Assembly (NCBI GenBank): GCA_030761205.1
Contig: JAULJL010000005.1
Coordinates: forward strand, 10,751,501 to 10,815,500
Direction: 5' to 3'
Length of the DNA: 64,000 nucleotides
From: Fremontodendron californicum
Taxonomy: Eukaryota; Streptophyta; Magnoliopsida; Malvales; Malvaceae
The first letter of the stretch is position 1, and every line of letters begins with the position of its first letter. Positions 47,641-60,262 of the stretch are shown one piece after another. The notes beneath the pieces are model-generated. The model saw only the letters and a list, made by a program, of their open reading frames with translations. It did not search any database and had not been told where the DNA came from. The translations under genes were made by a program, and so were the position numbers.

Positions 47641-50140
47641 GGACTCAACCTAAACCTCAGAAGCTTTTTTTTTTTTTTGGCTTTCTTTTTTTTACAAGAG
47701 GTAATAAATGTACTATATATATATATTTTTAATTTTAGTAAATTGAGGTATTTTTTCATTAAAAATAAATGATAAAGTTAAAATTTATTAATGGTAAATT
47801 ATATATATATATATGGGGTACAGAAGGGTGAAATATAGCAATAACGAATGAAGTATATAAATTCAAGAAAGAAACGAAACTGAAGGGAGAAGCTCTAAAA
47901 AGAAGGAAAATAAATCAGTGACGGATCTTGATATTTGATTTTGAGAAAACCAAATAAAAGATTATATATATATATATTTCATTTGAAGTATGTCATAAAT
48001 AGTTATACTATAACAAAATTAACAAAAAAAATATCAAGTTTTTGACTAATTACAAATTTTTTAACATTACCCATACATATAACAACAAGATTATATAAAA
48101 TATATTTTAAAAAATAAAATAACAATCCTAACAAGAATTTTATTACTTTTGCTTTATAAGAATGTTGACAGTGAAAGAAAAAACAAGTGGATTTATAAAA
48201 AAATTAAAAAACTGAAAATAAAAATTAGCATAACTACTAATCAACAAAAGACGATCTTTAGGAGTCTTACTAGGATTTTAATTTTTAAACTTGATAACTC
48301 AGACGGCAAGCACAAGTTACAAACAAAGTTGATTGGATTTGGAGCCGAAGAATAAAAAAAGAAAAGCTACAAGAAAGTAACGGCAACTGGCAGTAAAAAA
48401 AAAAAATTGATTGTATAATATTTTGTTGAAATCTTATTAAATCTAACATTTAGAAAGTTAATTTAAGTTAACATGATTTTGACTTAATATTTATAACAAA
48501 TTAATTAATTTGAAGAATTTATGAATAATAATTGATGAGTAAAATAAAAAGATAAACAATAAGGTAATTTTAATTTTTTTAAAAATTATAATGCATAAAA
48601 TTAAGTTATAAACAAAAATAAAAAATTAATAAATATAAATTTTATTTTGAGGGGCCAATTTAATTTATAAATATATATATATTTTAAAAGACGGTCCGCC
48701 ACTGAAAGAAATGCTGTAATTATTATTGTCTTTGGATTTGCTTTACTTAAAGAATGAAAGATAAAAAAGACTGTTTGGGTCGGGGACAAAGGTGTCTAGG
48801 CCAGAACAGAAATTTTGTGTTTTTGTTTGCTTGAGTCGAAAAGTGAATATTAATCGGTTTGAATTGATTTAATCATTTCGGTAAAATTTGGTTAATTTAA
48901 TTCGGTTTATTCAGTTTTGAAATTAATCGATTTTGAAAATCGATTTATTCAGTTAGTTCGATCGGTTATCGATTTTAAAATTGATAATCGAATAGACCGA
49001 ACTAACTAACTCTTTTAATTTTATTTTATATTTAATATAAATAAAATATATTGATATAATAATTTTAAATTATATATTATATAATACATCATTTATATTA
49101 TATATTATATAATATACAATAAATAATTTATTTGTTAAATAGTTAAAACCGATTAAACCGACCGACTTAAGTCAGTTTCGCTTTTTCAATTTTGAGATTC
49201 TTCGTAGATCTGTTCGGTCGATTTTATAAATTTATTCGGTTTAATCAGTTTTTGGAATTTTGAAACCTAACTGATCGAATGCTTACCCCTACTTGAGTCT
49301 GATTCGAATCGATTCCAAAAGTTTGTTTTATTATTTTAAAAAATATTAAAATATAAAAAATAATTTTTATATTAATATTTATATATTTATAATTAAATTT
49401 AATTAATTTTTTATTAAATAAATAATAATTCAATTGGACCATGCAAATTATAATTTTTTTTTTATCTAGATCTAATTAAATTCGAACTGGACATGTCTAA
49501 TCGGGCGAGTATCTCAATCCGCAGATAGATGAGGATTATTTGCAAGATCAAACGTAGGAATTTTTTTGAAACCCCTCTCCACTAGCATCCAATCCAACCC
49601 CTCTTGGGTGATTGACGAATCGTCATCATCATCACTATTATTGTTATAAAGTCAAGTCTTGATTTTGAGACTAAAAGTAAAGTAGCTGTTCTTGTCCCAC
49701 TCACTTCTAGGAAAGCTCATAAAATAAAACTACATGGAGAGTTACTAATAATTGATGTCATTCATAATAAAATCAAACTGATACATCCCTCCCCCTCCAT
49801 AGTTACTAATACTAAATAAGAAATCAGAATTGCAGCAATTCCTGTTGAGATAAATCTAATTCTTATGATACCTCTTTTCCCTTCAAATTTTAGTCATTGA
49901 TTTTGTTATTTCCTGAATTGCTTACACTTTCGGAGTAATGGATTGAATTTTACATTTGAAGTGTACCCTGAGCTTGAGATCTATATAAATGGTAATCTAA
50001 GTTAAAGCTGCTACAGCTTCTTCAGTCTAGCTACTTCCTCACATTAAAGTGATGAAGCTGTCAATGTTTTCATACAAGGAACCAGAGATTGCATAGAAAC
50101 AGCACTGAAACATGCTTTTGTACTGCTCCAAAAAATTGCA
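47640..50140. repeat. Duplicated block, copy A
   Basis: Shares, in order, with copy B at 53850-55235: ACAAGAGGTAATAAATGTAC, AGAAAGAAACGAAA, GTATTAATCGGTTTGAATTG, AAGAATGAAAGATAAAAA, GTTTGGGTCGGGGACA, GACTAAAAGTAAAGTAGCTG, AATAAGAAATCAGAATTGCA and GTGATGAAGCTGTCAAT. Element insertions differ between copies. No intact gene; the minus ORF at 50070-50333 lacks a known domain. Confidence 0.75.
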
Positions 50141-50499
50141 GCTGATGTGAAAGTGTAAACTCCATGATTTCAAGAAGAATGCAGACAACCAAAGGAATAG
50201 GAGCATGTGTGAGCCTATTTTGACAGTTTAGAAATGAAAAATAGAAGAAAAAACCCTGCTGTTTGATTGGCTTCAAGTTCTTACTTCTTAGTACTTTCGC
50301 TTTTGGCAGAACACTGCTTTTCTCACCAAGCAAATCTTTTAATAGATTTCTCTTATTAATTCATCAAATTGTTTTAGTGTTGCAATGTCTTTGCAAGAAT
50401 GCTCTACTAAAGGGTGCTTTTAGCTGTGTAACAACAACTCTTTTGTTTTGGCTTGCAAAAGGAGTTACATTTGGATCATTAGCTACAAGCTAATAAAAG

Positions 50500-50666
50500 A
50501 TTTCAATAGTTGTTAAAGTAACAATTGAGCCATATGATTGGAATCTGGGTCTCGTTGTGGTCTGAATCGTTAAATGACTTTGATAATATGATTATCATGG
50601 ATATGACCAAGCATATTCTCTTGAGGCATTTAAGCAATATGATTGTCTCAAGTGCAAGTGGGAGAT
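50500..50666 (+). mobile_element. 3' internal end of a Copia-type retrotransposon
   Basis: Ends in CAAGTGCAAGTGGGAGAT, a purine-rich polypurine-tract-like stretch directly before the LTR start. Only about 170 bp of internal sequence remains. Confidence 0.65.
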
Positions 50667-53100
50667 TGTTAGTATATGCCCTAGAGCCAATCATATTGGA
50701 CAAGGGATATACAATTAATAATGCAAACCAATCACTATACTTTAGTGATACAAGATTTTCATTCAAGTTAGTAAAGTTATTAAGTACTAATTGGATGAAG
50801 CCCATGGAACATAAAGGCATTGCAAATGAATTATAAATAGTTATAACTGTAAGATCCTTATGCATCAAAGTCATGTTCCTAAAATTGCTCCTAGTCATCT
50901 TATTGCCAAGATGGGGCATTAGCAATGCTCAAAGACTAGTACATGTTAAGCTTTCTTACTTATGAAGTAAGCAACCGATCTCATGGGTTGAAGTATGAGG
51001 GATACTTGGGATAACATGTAGGTACTTGTTTGTTGAACAAGTTCACTGAACATGTCTCGCTGTGAGAACTCCATTTGGTATTGTCACTCTAGTGTCTATG
51101 AAAATGTTCTCACGTGCCAGTCGTATAAATAGTCCTCTGACTTGTGATACCAGGTCATCTTATATAGGGAGTGTCATGCTTTGATTTCATCACGAACGAG
51201 TCCCAAGAAAGGATGTTTATGGTAGGGTGATTTTGGGTATGACATGAACCATACGAAGGTGGATGAGTGATCCAGAGAGGATTCACCACTCCAAGTGACA
51301 TCAGAGATATATCTCATCTGTTCTTGGCTTGGGTTAACTGAATAAAGTCTTCGGCCGAAACACGAAGGATTTAGGAGAAATTGTTTCTCTAAAATCATAA
51401 GGTTAACCATAAGCTGCAATAACTAATATGAACTGGACATGAGTAGACAGTATATTATGCTCATGGTCCTTCCGAGATATTTGGTGAAAGGACCGAATTA
51501 CACTGATAGGCTGGTTACTGAAAGGTTTTAAAGAGGTCACTTTGACTATTTAACATTTGGATGGTCATGATGGATTGCTAGATCCCGCTATTGATATATG
51601 GTTATAGGTTAATGAGATTAACTTATATGCATTCCCGACATGTTGGGAACCTAATGGGTCACACACAATATGACAGTAATGTTGGATTAAACTTGGGATT
51701 TGATTAAGTAAGACTTAATTGAATAAAAGGCTAAAGTTTGAGGACCTAATTGAATAAGTTCAATTATGTATAGGTTAAGACATAATTTGGATTTGGGAAA
51801 TCCAAATAAGGATGTCTTAACATGACAATGTGCATAAACTTGTCTTAAGTAGATAATGTCTAAATGTAGACATGTCTTAAGATAAGTTGTCTTGGCCGAA
51901 AATTTGAAGTTGTTTGAAATGAGAAAAAATTTCTCGTCTTCGAGGAGTTTGATTACGAATCAAATTCTATCTTCTCATATTTCACTAAATCGAACATTGC
52001 TTCAATTATGTCTAAGTCCGAACTCGACACTAAGAGTTAGTGTTTAACTAGGACTCTTTGCTATGTGAAAGAGTTTCACTTGAGCAAGGAGTCTGATTAT
52101 GAATCAAACTCTGTTAATCCAAGCTGGTTGAATCCAATTAGGATTCTAAGAGATTGATTGAGAATCAAACTCTTATCCATGTGAAATCGGCCAATGAACA
52201 TAGACATAATCTGGGATATATAGTTAGAGTTCTAATTGAACTGGGATGCTTGAGGTTGAAAGAGTTTCACCTCAACTTGGTTGTTGTGTTTAAATCAAAC
52301 ACTTATCCTTATCTATCCAAGGTAGTCGAACCTAGACACTAATGTGGGTACATTCAGCGAAGCTTCTAAGAGTAGGAAAGGTTGGCTAAGAATGGAATTC
52401 CCAAGGGAAGAAGAGTTCTTCTCTTAGGAGGAGTTTAAAATTGAGTTTAAACTCTACTCCATCCAATCCCTTAGTGGCCAGCCATAGTGATTCATTGAGA
52501 AGATAATTCTTCACTTGGTAAAAAAATCGTCTTGAAAGTTTTTCCAAGAGAGAAAAAAGTTTTCTCCCTTTAGTGAAAAAGAAGATTCGGCCAAGACTAA
52601 AAACACTATAGCCGAACCTCATCCTCCATTCTTCTTTGTTGATTTTTCTTTTCTAGCCGAACCTCTTCTTGTTCTTTGTGGTTTTCGGCCTTGTAAGAAA
52701 ATCAAAGGAGTGTTAGCCTTTTGATTTTGATCGAAGATCAGCTAACTAGCATTGGTGAATCCCTGAGCCTTGAGAAGGTTCCAACAACCGTTCGTGTGGA
52801 TCACCGTTGGAGGCAAAGCGATTTGTTGCTCGTGACCTTGGAGAGATCATGCAGCGATTGTCCCGTCCTGAGTTATTGCAAGGAATGGCACACTCGAGAT
52901 TATGAGATCTCGAGAAGGTATGATCCGAATCACATGAGTGATTAAATTTTTGTGTGTTTTGAAACCCATGTAAATCACGATCTAAAAATCTTAAAGGATC
53001 TGGTTGTTTCTTTGTATTAAATTTCTGTTGCGTTTTTTTTTTTTTTTTTTTATGTATTTTGCTTAAAATGTGTTGGAGCATGAGGCCGGATTTCTCAACA
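50667..53100 (+). repeat. Large Copia-type 3' LTR, about 2.4 kb
   Basis: Begins TGTTAGTATATGCCCTAGAG after the polypurine tract and ends GCCGGATTTCTCAACA (TG...CA). Inside are several palindromic words of one type: GAGTTTGATT-ACG-AATCAAATTC near 51945, GAGTCTGATT-ATG-AATCAAACTC near 52089, GAGATTGATTGAGAATCAAA near 52151. No coding domains. The ORFs listed across it (for example 52721-52945) are LTR artefacts. Confidence 0.75.
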
Positions 53101-53849
53101 CTTAAACCTGAGAAGTAGACCTACTCAAGGGCCGGGCTACCCCCAAACTCGAAGGCTCGCCTGATATTTGAGAGTGTTTGAATAAAAATATTTGGCTCAA
53201 AAAATGGGTCTGGACAAAATTTAAAGTCCATTTTCTAAATGGGCCCGGCCTGGCCAATAATACCTAGCTTACTGCTATAGCATGATAGGCTCAGCTCCAA
53301 CCCAATCCTGACCAGCCAAGTTCTTTTTTAACTTAAAACAAAAATAGTTTATATTAAACGTCTTGCTATTTTTTAAGTTTCTTGCTATTTTTTATTCATT
53401 AAACGTCTTGCCAAAGAAAAAAAAATACTTAACACCTAAAATATTTAATTTCATCAACTAAGATTATAATTGAAAAAGTTATTAATTAACTAATTGAAAT
53501 TTGAAGGGAATAAAAAAGCATAGCAGTGCAATACTGCAGTATATAAAAGGATGAATATTATTACTTAACCCACTTTTACATATGACGTCGTGATTCATCG
53601 AACCTGATTTATTTATGCGAAAAGTAGTTACATGATCCAATCTAAGGTACAACGTTTGAAACTCAAATCAATACCCATATCCTCTGTTAACAGTTGTAGA
53701 AAATCTCCAAACTCCTAAAGTTAATTCCTTTCTCGGATTTGGGCGGACTGGGCCGGGCCTGAGCATCTCTTTGGTAATTTGGGCCGGGCCTGGTCATAAA
53801 ATTTTGCTCATATCTTATCCGAGCCCGACTCGACTCGACCTATGAACAA
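53101..53849. repeat. GGGCCGGGC-rich dispersed repeat
   Basis: GC-rich words AAGGGCCGGGCTACC and GGGCCCGGCCTGGCC at 53130-53255 and GACTGGGCCGGGCCTG at 53748-53765 bracket an AT-rich middle. Probably a MITE or old repeat at the left edge of block B. No gene. Confidence 0.5.
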
Positions 53850-55235
53850 ATGTACTCAGTAGCTTTTTTTTTTTTTGGCTTTTTATTTTTTATTTTTTAC
53901 AAGAGGTAATAAATGTACTAAATTTTTAAAATTTTTAGTAAGTTGAGGTATTTTTTATTTTATTGAAAAAATGATAAAGTTAAAATTATTAATGGTAAAT
54001 TATATATATATATATATGTATATATTCGGTACAGAAGGATGAAATATAGCAATAACAAATGAAGTATATAAATTCAAGAAAGAAACGAAAATGAAAGGAG
54101 AGGCGAGTATTAATCGGTTTGAATTGATTTAACTGATCGAACTGATTACATTTGGTTAATTCGATTCAATTTTGAAATTAACTAGTTATGAAAATCGGTT
54201 TATTCGGTTAGTTCGGTCAGTTATCGATTTTTAAAATTGATAATCGAATAGACCGAATAATCGATCCTTTTTATTTTAATTTTATTTTATATATAATATA
54301 AATAAAATATATTTATATAATAATTTAAAATTATATATAATATGATATATCATTTATACATATAATAATATATAATATACAATAAATAAATAAATTATTT
54401 TTCAAATAATTAAAATCGATTAAACTAACCGAACAGATCGACTCAAGTCGGTTTCGGTTTTTTTGATTTTACGATCTTTGTCGGTCGGTCCGATCGATTT
54501 TATAAGTTTAATCGATTTAATCGATTTTTAAAATTTTGAAACCGAACGAAGAAGATTGGAAAAGAGGGGAAAGAAATGGTGCAACTATTATTGTCCTTGG
54601 ATTACTTACTTAAAGAATGAAAGATAAAAAGGATTGTTTGGGTCGGGGACAGAGGCGTGCAGGCTTAGATCTGAAATTTTTTATTTTTGTTTGCTTAAAT
54701 AAGTTAAATTCAACCAAAAATTCGTTTTATTATTTTTAAAAAATAATTTTTATATATTTAAAAAGTCAAGTCTTTGATTTTGAGACTAAAAGTAAAGTAG
54801 CTGTTCTCACTCACTTCTAAGAAAGCTCATGAGATAAAAGTACATAGAGAGTTACTAGTAATTGATGTAATTCATAATAAAATCAAACTGATACAGCCCT
54901 CCCCCTCCATATATTGTTACTGATACTAAATAAGAAATCAGAATTGCAGCAATTTCTGTTGAGATAAATCTAATTCTTATGATGCCTCCTTTTCCCTTCA
55001 AATTTTAGACATTGATTTTGTTATTTCCTGAGTAATGGATTGAATTTTACATTTTGAAGTGTACCCTGAGCTTGAGATCTGTATAACTGGTAATCTAAGT
55101 TAAAGCTACTACTTCTTCAGTCTGGCTACTTCCTCACATTAATTAAAGTGATGAAGCTGTCAATATTTTCATACAAGGAACCAGAGATTGCATAGAAACA
55201 ACACTGAAACATGCTTTTATACTGTTCCAAATTTC
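53850..55235. repeat. Duplicated block, copy B
   Basis: Colinear with copy A (see 47640-50140). Similarity ends near 55235, where LTR-retrotransposon sequence begins. Confidence 0.75.
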
Positions 55236-55244
55236 CATAATTTG

Positions 55245-56860
55245 ATCCTTGGGGACAAGGATCTGCTGAAGATGGGGGTAATGTGATGATTCTACAGCTC
55301 AACAGGGATGCAGGGAAGTCAAATTGCCAGAGGAGGAAGAGGGAAGCTGGAGCAAAGGTTCTAGAAGATGGAAGTCAAATTGGTCCTGGTACCTTCCCAA
55401 GAATCACATTCTATGGAATGTGATTCTTGAGAATGTGATTCTTGGGAATGTGATTCCTGGGAATGTAACTTTTCAGCGTTTGGTATACATGAGAAAGTGC
55501 TAATTAAAATCCTGGGAATGTGATGATAATTTTCGAAATTACCCTTATCAAAAAAATGTAAATTTTATTAATTTTAAAATTTTTCAATGATATTTATTAT
55601 TAACAAATATTTATACTAAATATTTAAAAATAATATTTTAAATTGAGTTACTTTTAGGATAAAAAATATTTATTAATAATAAAATCTTGAAATTACTCTC
55701 ATGTAGTTAAAAAATTAAAAGGCTGGATACAAATTAAATATTATTTAAATATTTTAATGATATTTATTATTAACAAATATTTGTAATAAATATTTAAAAA
55801 TAATATTTTAATTGATAATTTGAGTTATTTTTATGATAAAAAATATTTGTTAATAATAAATTTTGAAATTATTCGCATGTAGTTAAAAAATTAAAAGACT
55901 ATATGCAAATTAAATATTATTTAAATATTTTAATGATATTTATTATTAACAAACATTTGTACTAAATATTTAAAAGTAATATTTTAATTGATAATTTGAG
56001 TTATTTTTATGATAAAAAATATTTGTTAATAATAAAATTTTGAAATTACTTTCATGTAGTTTTAAAGTTAAAAGGTTGTATAAAATTAAATATTATTTAA
56101 ATATTTCAATGATATTTATTATTAACAAACATTTATACTAAATATTTAAAAATAATATTTCAATTGGTAATTTGAGTTATTTTTATGATAAAAAAATGTT
56201 TGTTAATAATAAATTTTTGAAGTTATTCTCAAGTAATTGAAAAATTAAAAAGCAGAATGCAAATTAAATATTATTTAAATATTTCAGTAATATTTATTAT
56301 TAATAAATATTTGTACGAAATATTTTAAAATAATATTTCAATTGATAATTTTGACTCAAATAGAAAGAGGATAATGTTGTATTTAACATTTTTTTAACTT
56401 TCCAACTACATGGGAAAGTTACTTTCCCACCACTTCTAATGGGAATCACATTCCAATGCTTGTGGGAAAGTAACTCTTCAAGGAAAGTTACATTACCAAA
56501 CATAGGAATCACATTTCTATCAATTACTTTCCATGAAAAGTGATCACTTTCCATCATACCAAACGTCCTCTTATTGTCAGGAGATTCTATAACCAAATTC
56601 TCAGCTGATGTATTTAAATTCCATTACTGTAACGGATCAGATTATATATGAAATACAATTACTCTTCCTCTCTCATTCTCTCTTCTCTTCTCTTTTCATC
56701 CTTCTGCTTTCTTCTTCTCCACTGGTCACAGATTTCTTCTTCTTGCACCATAAAAGGATCTTGCCTCGTTAGAGGCAATGATGTCAATGGTCGAGGATTG
56801 TCATGGAAGACCATCCCATTAAGTGCTAGTACTCCATTGATCCCTGAAGCAATCATATCT
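55245..56860 (+). mobile_element. Truncated LTR-retrotransposon 3' end with nested element
   Basis: TTGGGGACAAGGATCTGC followed by GATGGGGGTAATGTGATGAT resembles the coding 3' end, polypurine tract and LTR start of a Ty3/gypsy element. AACTCTTCCTCTCTCATT-like leader sequence occurs at about 56663-56700. About 55395-56575 is a further insertion with GGGAATGTGATTCC-type repeats at both ends. LTR limits are approximate. Confidence 0.45.
55395..56575. mobile_element. Element with GGGAATGTGATTCC terminal words and a 176-bp internal array
   Basis: Left end has tandem GAATGTGATTCTTGGG words; the right end has the inverse (GGAATCACATTCCAATG, GGGAAAGTAACTC, CATACCAAACG). Between them an AT-rich ~176-bp unit repeats about five times; AATGATATTTATTATTAA lies near 55586, 55756, 55932 and 56108, with a variant near 56287. 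Confidence 0.7.
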
Positions 56861-57604
56861 ACTTATTTTTTTTAGGAGAAACAGTGAGAGACAAAAACAT
56901 TTCTGATGGATGTTCTCGAGACTTGAGGAAGACAGCAAAATCGTGATGTGTTTAGAGAAAAACATTCATAGCAACAAAGCTTTCACTGAGTGATGAGGAG
57001 TTGAGCTAAAGCTTTAAGTCTTCCTAGTCCTAGGTTTGCTTTATAAAGAGATTTTTTCGGTCTTTCGTTGAAGGTTCTTGATGCAGGTTAATATCTTGGC
57101 AAGGGTTTTGAATAGGAAATATCAAAGAAAGAAGAAAGATCAGTAACTGAAATACGAAAATGAGCACGTTAGCCCCTGAAACTGTTTACCATGTATCAAT
57201 TCTTTCCAATCTAAAGGAGCTTTGCCAGAGGTGGAGCTTAAAACATCATGGCTCCTAGACAATAGCAGTCAGCAATGTGATATTATAATTGTTATTTTAC
57301 GATTTTAATTTTCATCGCTGTTGATATTCATCATCGATATTTACAATAATTTATCGTGATAATATTCATTACGTTCATAACTGCAATAAATGTGACGAGA
57401 CCGAAAATATTTTCGCAAGTGTAATTTAAATCCTTGGACTATACACCTTTACTGATAATAGGTAAGAGTCTTTTGGTCTTGTTTTTAGTTTCCAATACTT
57501 AAATGAAGAATTAGGTTAGGAATTAGGACTTGACCTGGTACTACTAAACATATTCATGACTTTTACATTTGTACCTTTTTCCTCATTTCTTAAGAAATCT
57601 CTAT
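56861..57604. other. Unique-looking region, no gene recognised
   Basis: Near 41% GC around 56890-57250, but no ORF with a known domain in either strand. Confidence 0.4.
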
Positions 57605-58060
57605 GGGTAAATTTGAAAAACATATCATCAAGAATACAATAATTGTTAAATGGTATAATAGGTAAGAATTATTTGAAAAAAAAATGAAAAAATAAAAAAT
57701 TGTTAGAAAGAAAATTGTAAAAATAAAATTATCCTAGAAAAAAAACCTTCTCCTCTTATTTTTTAATTTACTTTATTAATTAAAAAATAAATTTTTTTCA
57801 TTTTAAAAAATAAATATTTAAATATTTTTATTTTTTAGTTTACTTTTTTAATTAAAAAAATTTAAAAATTTAAAAATAATAAATAATAAAATTAATTTTT
57901 ATAAAATTAATTTTTTAATTTTTAAAAATTTTAAAATTTTAAAATTTTAAAAAAATAAATATTTAAATATTTTATTTTTTAAATTTATTTTTAATTAAAA
58001 TTTTTAAAAAATAATATTTTCTTAAGTAAGGAGAAAGGAAAAAAAGATTGAGTACTATAG
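57605..58060. mobile_element. Decayed copy of the 8190-8756 AT-rich MITE
   Basis: TTTGAAAAACATATCATCAA, TTGTTAAATGGTATAATA and GAATTATTTGAAAAAAAA follow the left arm of the 8.2-kb MITE. The AT-rich core is similar; the right arm is not clear. Confidence 0.5.
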
Positions 58061-58343
58061 ACACACAACATACAAGATGGATAACCTTTATGCCTAAAAA
58101 TTATTTAGAAGAGAAGTTCGATTATCTATTCTTGTTCTCTAATATTTTTCTTTTGAACTTCATTAATAGCAGTCATAAAAAAAAAATCTAAACTCATACG
58201 ATATAAGAAATTAAAAATTAAAAACAATATATTGAATCTAAATAACATGTCTAAAAATAAAAATAAATTTATTTTATCAGATAAATTATATAGAGAGAAA
58301 AATAAATATCAGATGAGTTGGAATCTAGTATTTTACATCAAAA

Positions 58344-59462
58344 TTAGATTTTGTAATTATTATCATCACCTTGAAGAAGATCATTCAGATTAAATTTCTC
58401 GAGGGAGACTAAACTCTCTATGTAAGTGAGAGCAGCATAAAAGGGTACACGCTGGCCGTAGTCAACAACTTTCTTATATTCTTGATTATTAGGGTAATAC
58501 GTGGCTAGCCCTGTAGTATCGTTCAAAAACAACTCACCATTCACCCCAAATCCTAAAAAACGTAATTCGGGTTCGTAAATTGGTGAGGAGAGTGTAATAG
58601 CATGAAGTCTAGTCCATGATCCTTCCACACCGTATTCCTTCATCACCCATATTTCATAATTCCAATCCAAAGAATGAACCACACAAAGCGAATCCCTAAG
58701 AACATCGATCCTCACATTCAGACATTTTCCAACAGCAAAACAACCTGGCGATGGAAAAAGCTGGAATACTTCACTGCTAGCATCAAAACTAATCAATGAT
58801 CTCTTCTTGTTTTGAAGTCCCGACCAATGAATAGCCCCATTCAGAAAAGCCTGATTTTCCCAATCATGAAAACGAAAATCCAGTAACTCCACTACTTTTC
58901 TCCAATAATTCATTCCTAACGTATACACTTCAGCACGGCTGCTATAGCCCTTACCTTTTTCATTGTCACCTACCCTGACAACCTTATAATCGTTATTTAC
59001 AGAATCATAACAAAACCCTGACGCAGTAATAAATAAATCGAGACTTTCTAAGAAAGTGGGTTGAGGGATAATCTTATACTGTTTAAGAAAGGGATTACAA
59101 ATAATAATCCTGGGTCGACCATGAAGAAGACCAACATCATGTAAACAAACCAAGCCATTACAAGAACCAATAACATTGAAACACCAAGGATCTGATTCAA
59201 AGGGTGTTTCAAGGTCTAAACAGATATCAAAGGTGCCACTGTTAAGCAACCTGAACTTGAGGTTTTGAGAATCAAGGTCCTGGTGGTGGTACTTGACCAA
59301 GATGAAGCGGTCTTTATTGTTGGGATTTTTCAAGTGATTGGAGGTAAAATAAGATGATTTCAAGAGAGAATTCCAGGATTTATGTACGCACCTGAAACGT
59401 AAAAGAGATTTTAGTGAAAGTCTTGAGAGGATATCACTCACTAAATCTTCTGGTAGATCCAT
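58344..59462 (-). CDS. F-box protein with FBA domain, copy 2
   Basis: Single-exon ORF of 372 aa. The F-box is at residues 2-42 (DLPEDLVSDILSRLSLKSLL, RCVHKSWNSLL), with the same FBA landmarks as copy 1: SCNGLVCLHD, CNPFLKQYK, GFCYDSVNNDYKVVRV, AEVYTLGMNYWRK, FLNGAIHWSGLQNKKRSLI, NYEIWVMKEYGVEGSW. Compared with copy 1 it starts at MDLPEDL (seven residues shorter), lacks a VDY segment before NEKG, and has a longer C-terminus ending QGDDNNYKI. Expected role: substrate receptor of an SCF ubiquitin ligase, target unknown. Both copies are open, so both may be functional; differences in the FBA region may alter the target. Confidence 0.93.
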   Translation of the reverse strand: MDLPEDLVSDILSRLSLKSLLRFRCVHKSWNSLLKSSYFTSNHLKNPNNKDRFILVKYHHQDLDSQNLKFRLLNSGTFDICLDLETPFESDPWCFNVIGSCNGLVCLHDVGLLHGRPRIIICNPFLKQYKIIPQPTFLESLDLFITASGFCYDSVNNDYKVVRVGDNEKGKGYSSRAEVYTLGMNYWRKVVELLDFRFHDWENQAFLNGAIHWSGLQNKKRSLISFDASSEVFQLFPSPGCFAVGKCLNVRIDVLRDSLCVVHSLDWNYEIWVMKEYGVEGSWTRLHAITLSSPIYEPELRFLGFGVNGELFLNDTTGLATYYPNNQEYKKVVDYGQRVPFYAALTYIESLVSLEKFNLNDLLQGDDNNYKI

Positions 59463-60251
59463 CGTTGCACAAGAAGTATTACGAACTCAAAGAGAGATTG
59501 TATTTTATATAATATATTTTTTCGAATCACAAAGAGAGATGGCTTTTATATACGTCTCAACTCTAAATCTAATGGGAAAGGAACCCTTTCATGATGGTCT
59601 TGTGATTCTCTTTGGAAATCAAGGTCAATTTATAACCGGTTGGTTAATTATAATTAGTTAAAACTTGCAAACTTGTACCAGTTATGAGAATTTTCCTTGG
59701 CCTGCACTTCTGTAATTTCTTTTTCTTTTTTTATTATATTTTTATTAGAATTTGTCAGGTGTATCGCACATAAATAATTATTGTTTATTTATTTTTAAAT
59801 ATATAAGTATATATTTTATAATTAAATAAAACTAATAAAATATATATTAATTGAATTTTGCATTAATATGTAAAATTTATTCTTGCAAGTTATATTAATT
59901 TAATATAAAGTTTCTTTAATGTTAATGTAAAATTAACTATAAAGATAAAAAAAAAATCAATATAATTTTAACTCTTTTTAATTTTAGAATATTGAAAATA
60001 AAGCAATTCAATACAAATTTTTAGTTCTTTTTATTTACTCAAATAAATTTATTTAACTAAAATATTTTAATGAAATTAATCTTCTTATTTTATTCATAAA
60101 AAAAGTATTTAATGAAATGAAATTTTTTACGTATAAATTAAATAAATCTTAAGAATAATAAAATGTAATTATAACAAGAATTTAGAAATATAATGAACAA
60201 TACCAATAAGGAATGAAACATATAAATTAAAGAAAGAAATAAAAATGAAGG
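59463..60251. promoter_or_regulatory. Upstream region of F-box gene 2
   Basis: Homologous to 40833-41730. Contains the SINE-free counterpart of the 41455-41586 insertion at about 60078-60095. A TATATAATATATTT stretch near 59505 could serve as a TATA region. Confidence 0.55.
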
Positions 60252-60262
60252 GAGAGGACAAG

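Noticed and set aside
50070..50925. ORFs of 76-140 aa around 50.1-50.9 kb
   Set aside because: They span the end of duplicated block A and the start of the Copia LTR. The frames are not kept in block B.
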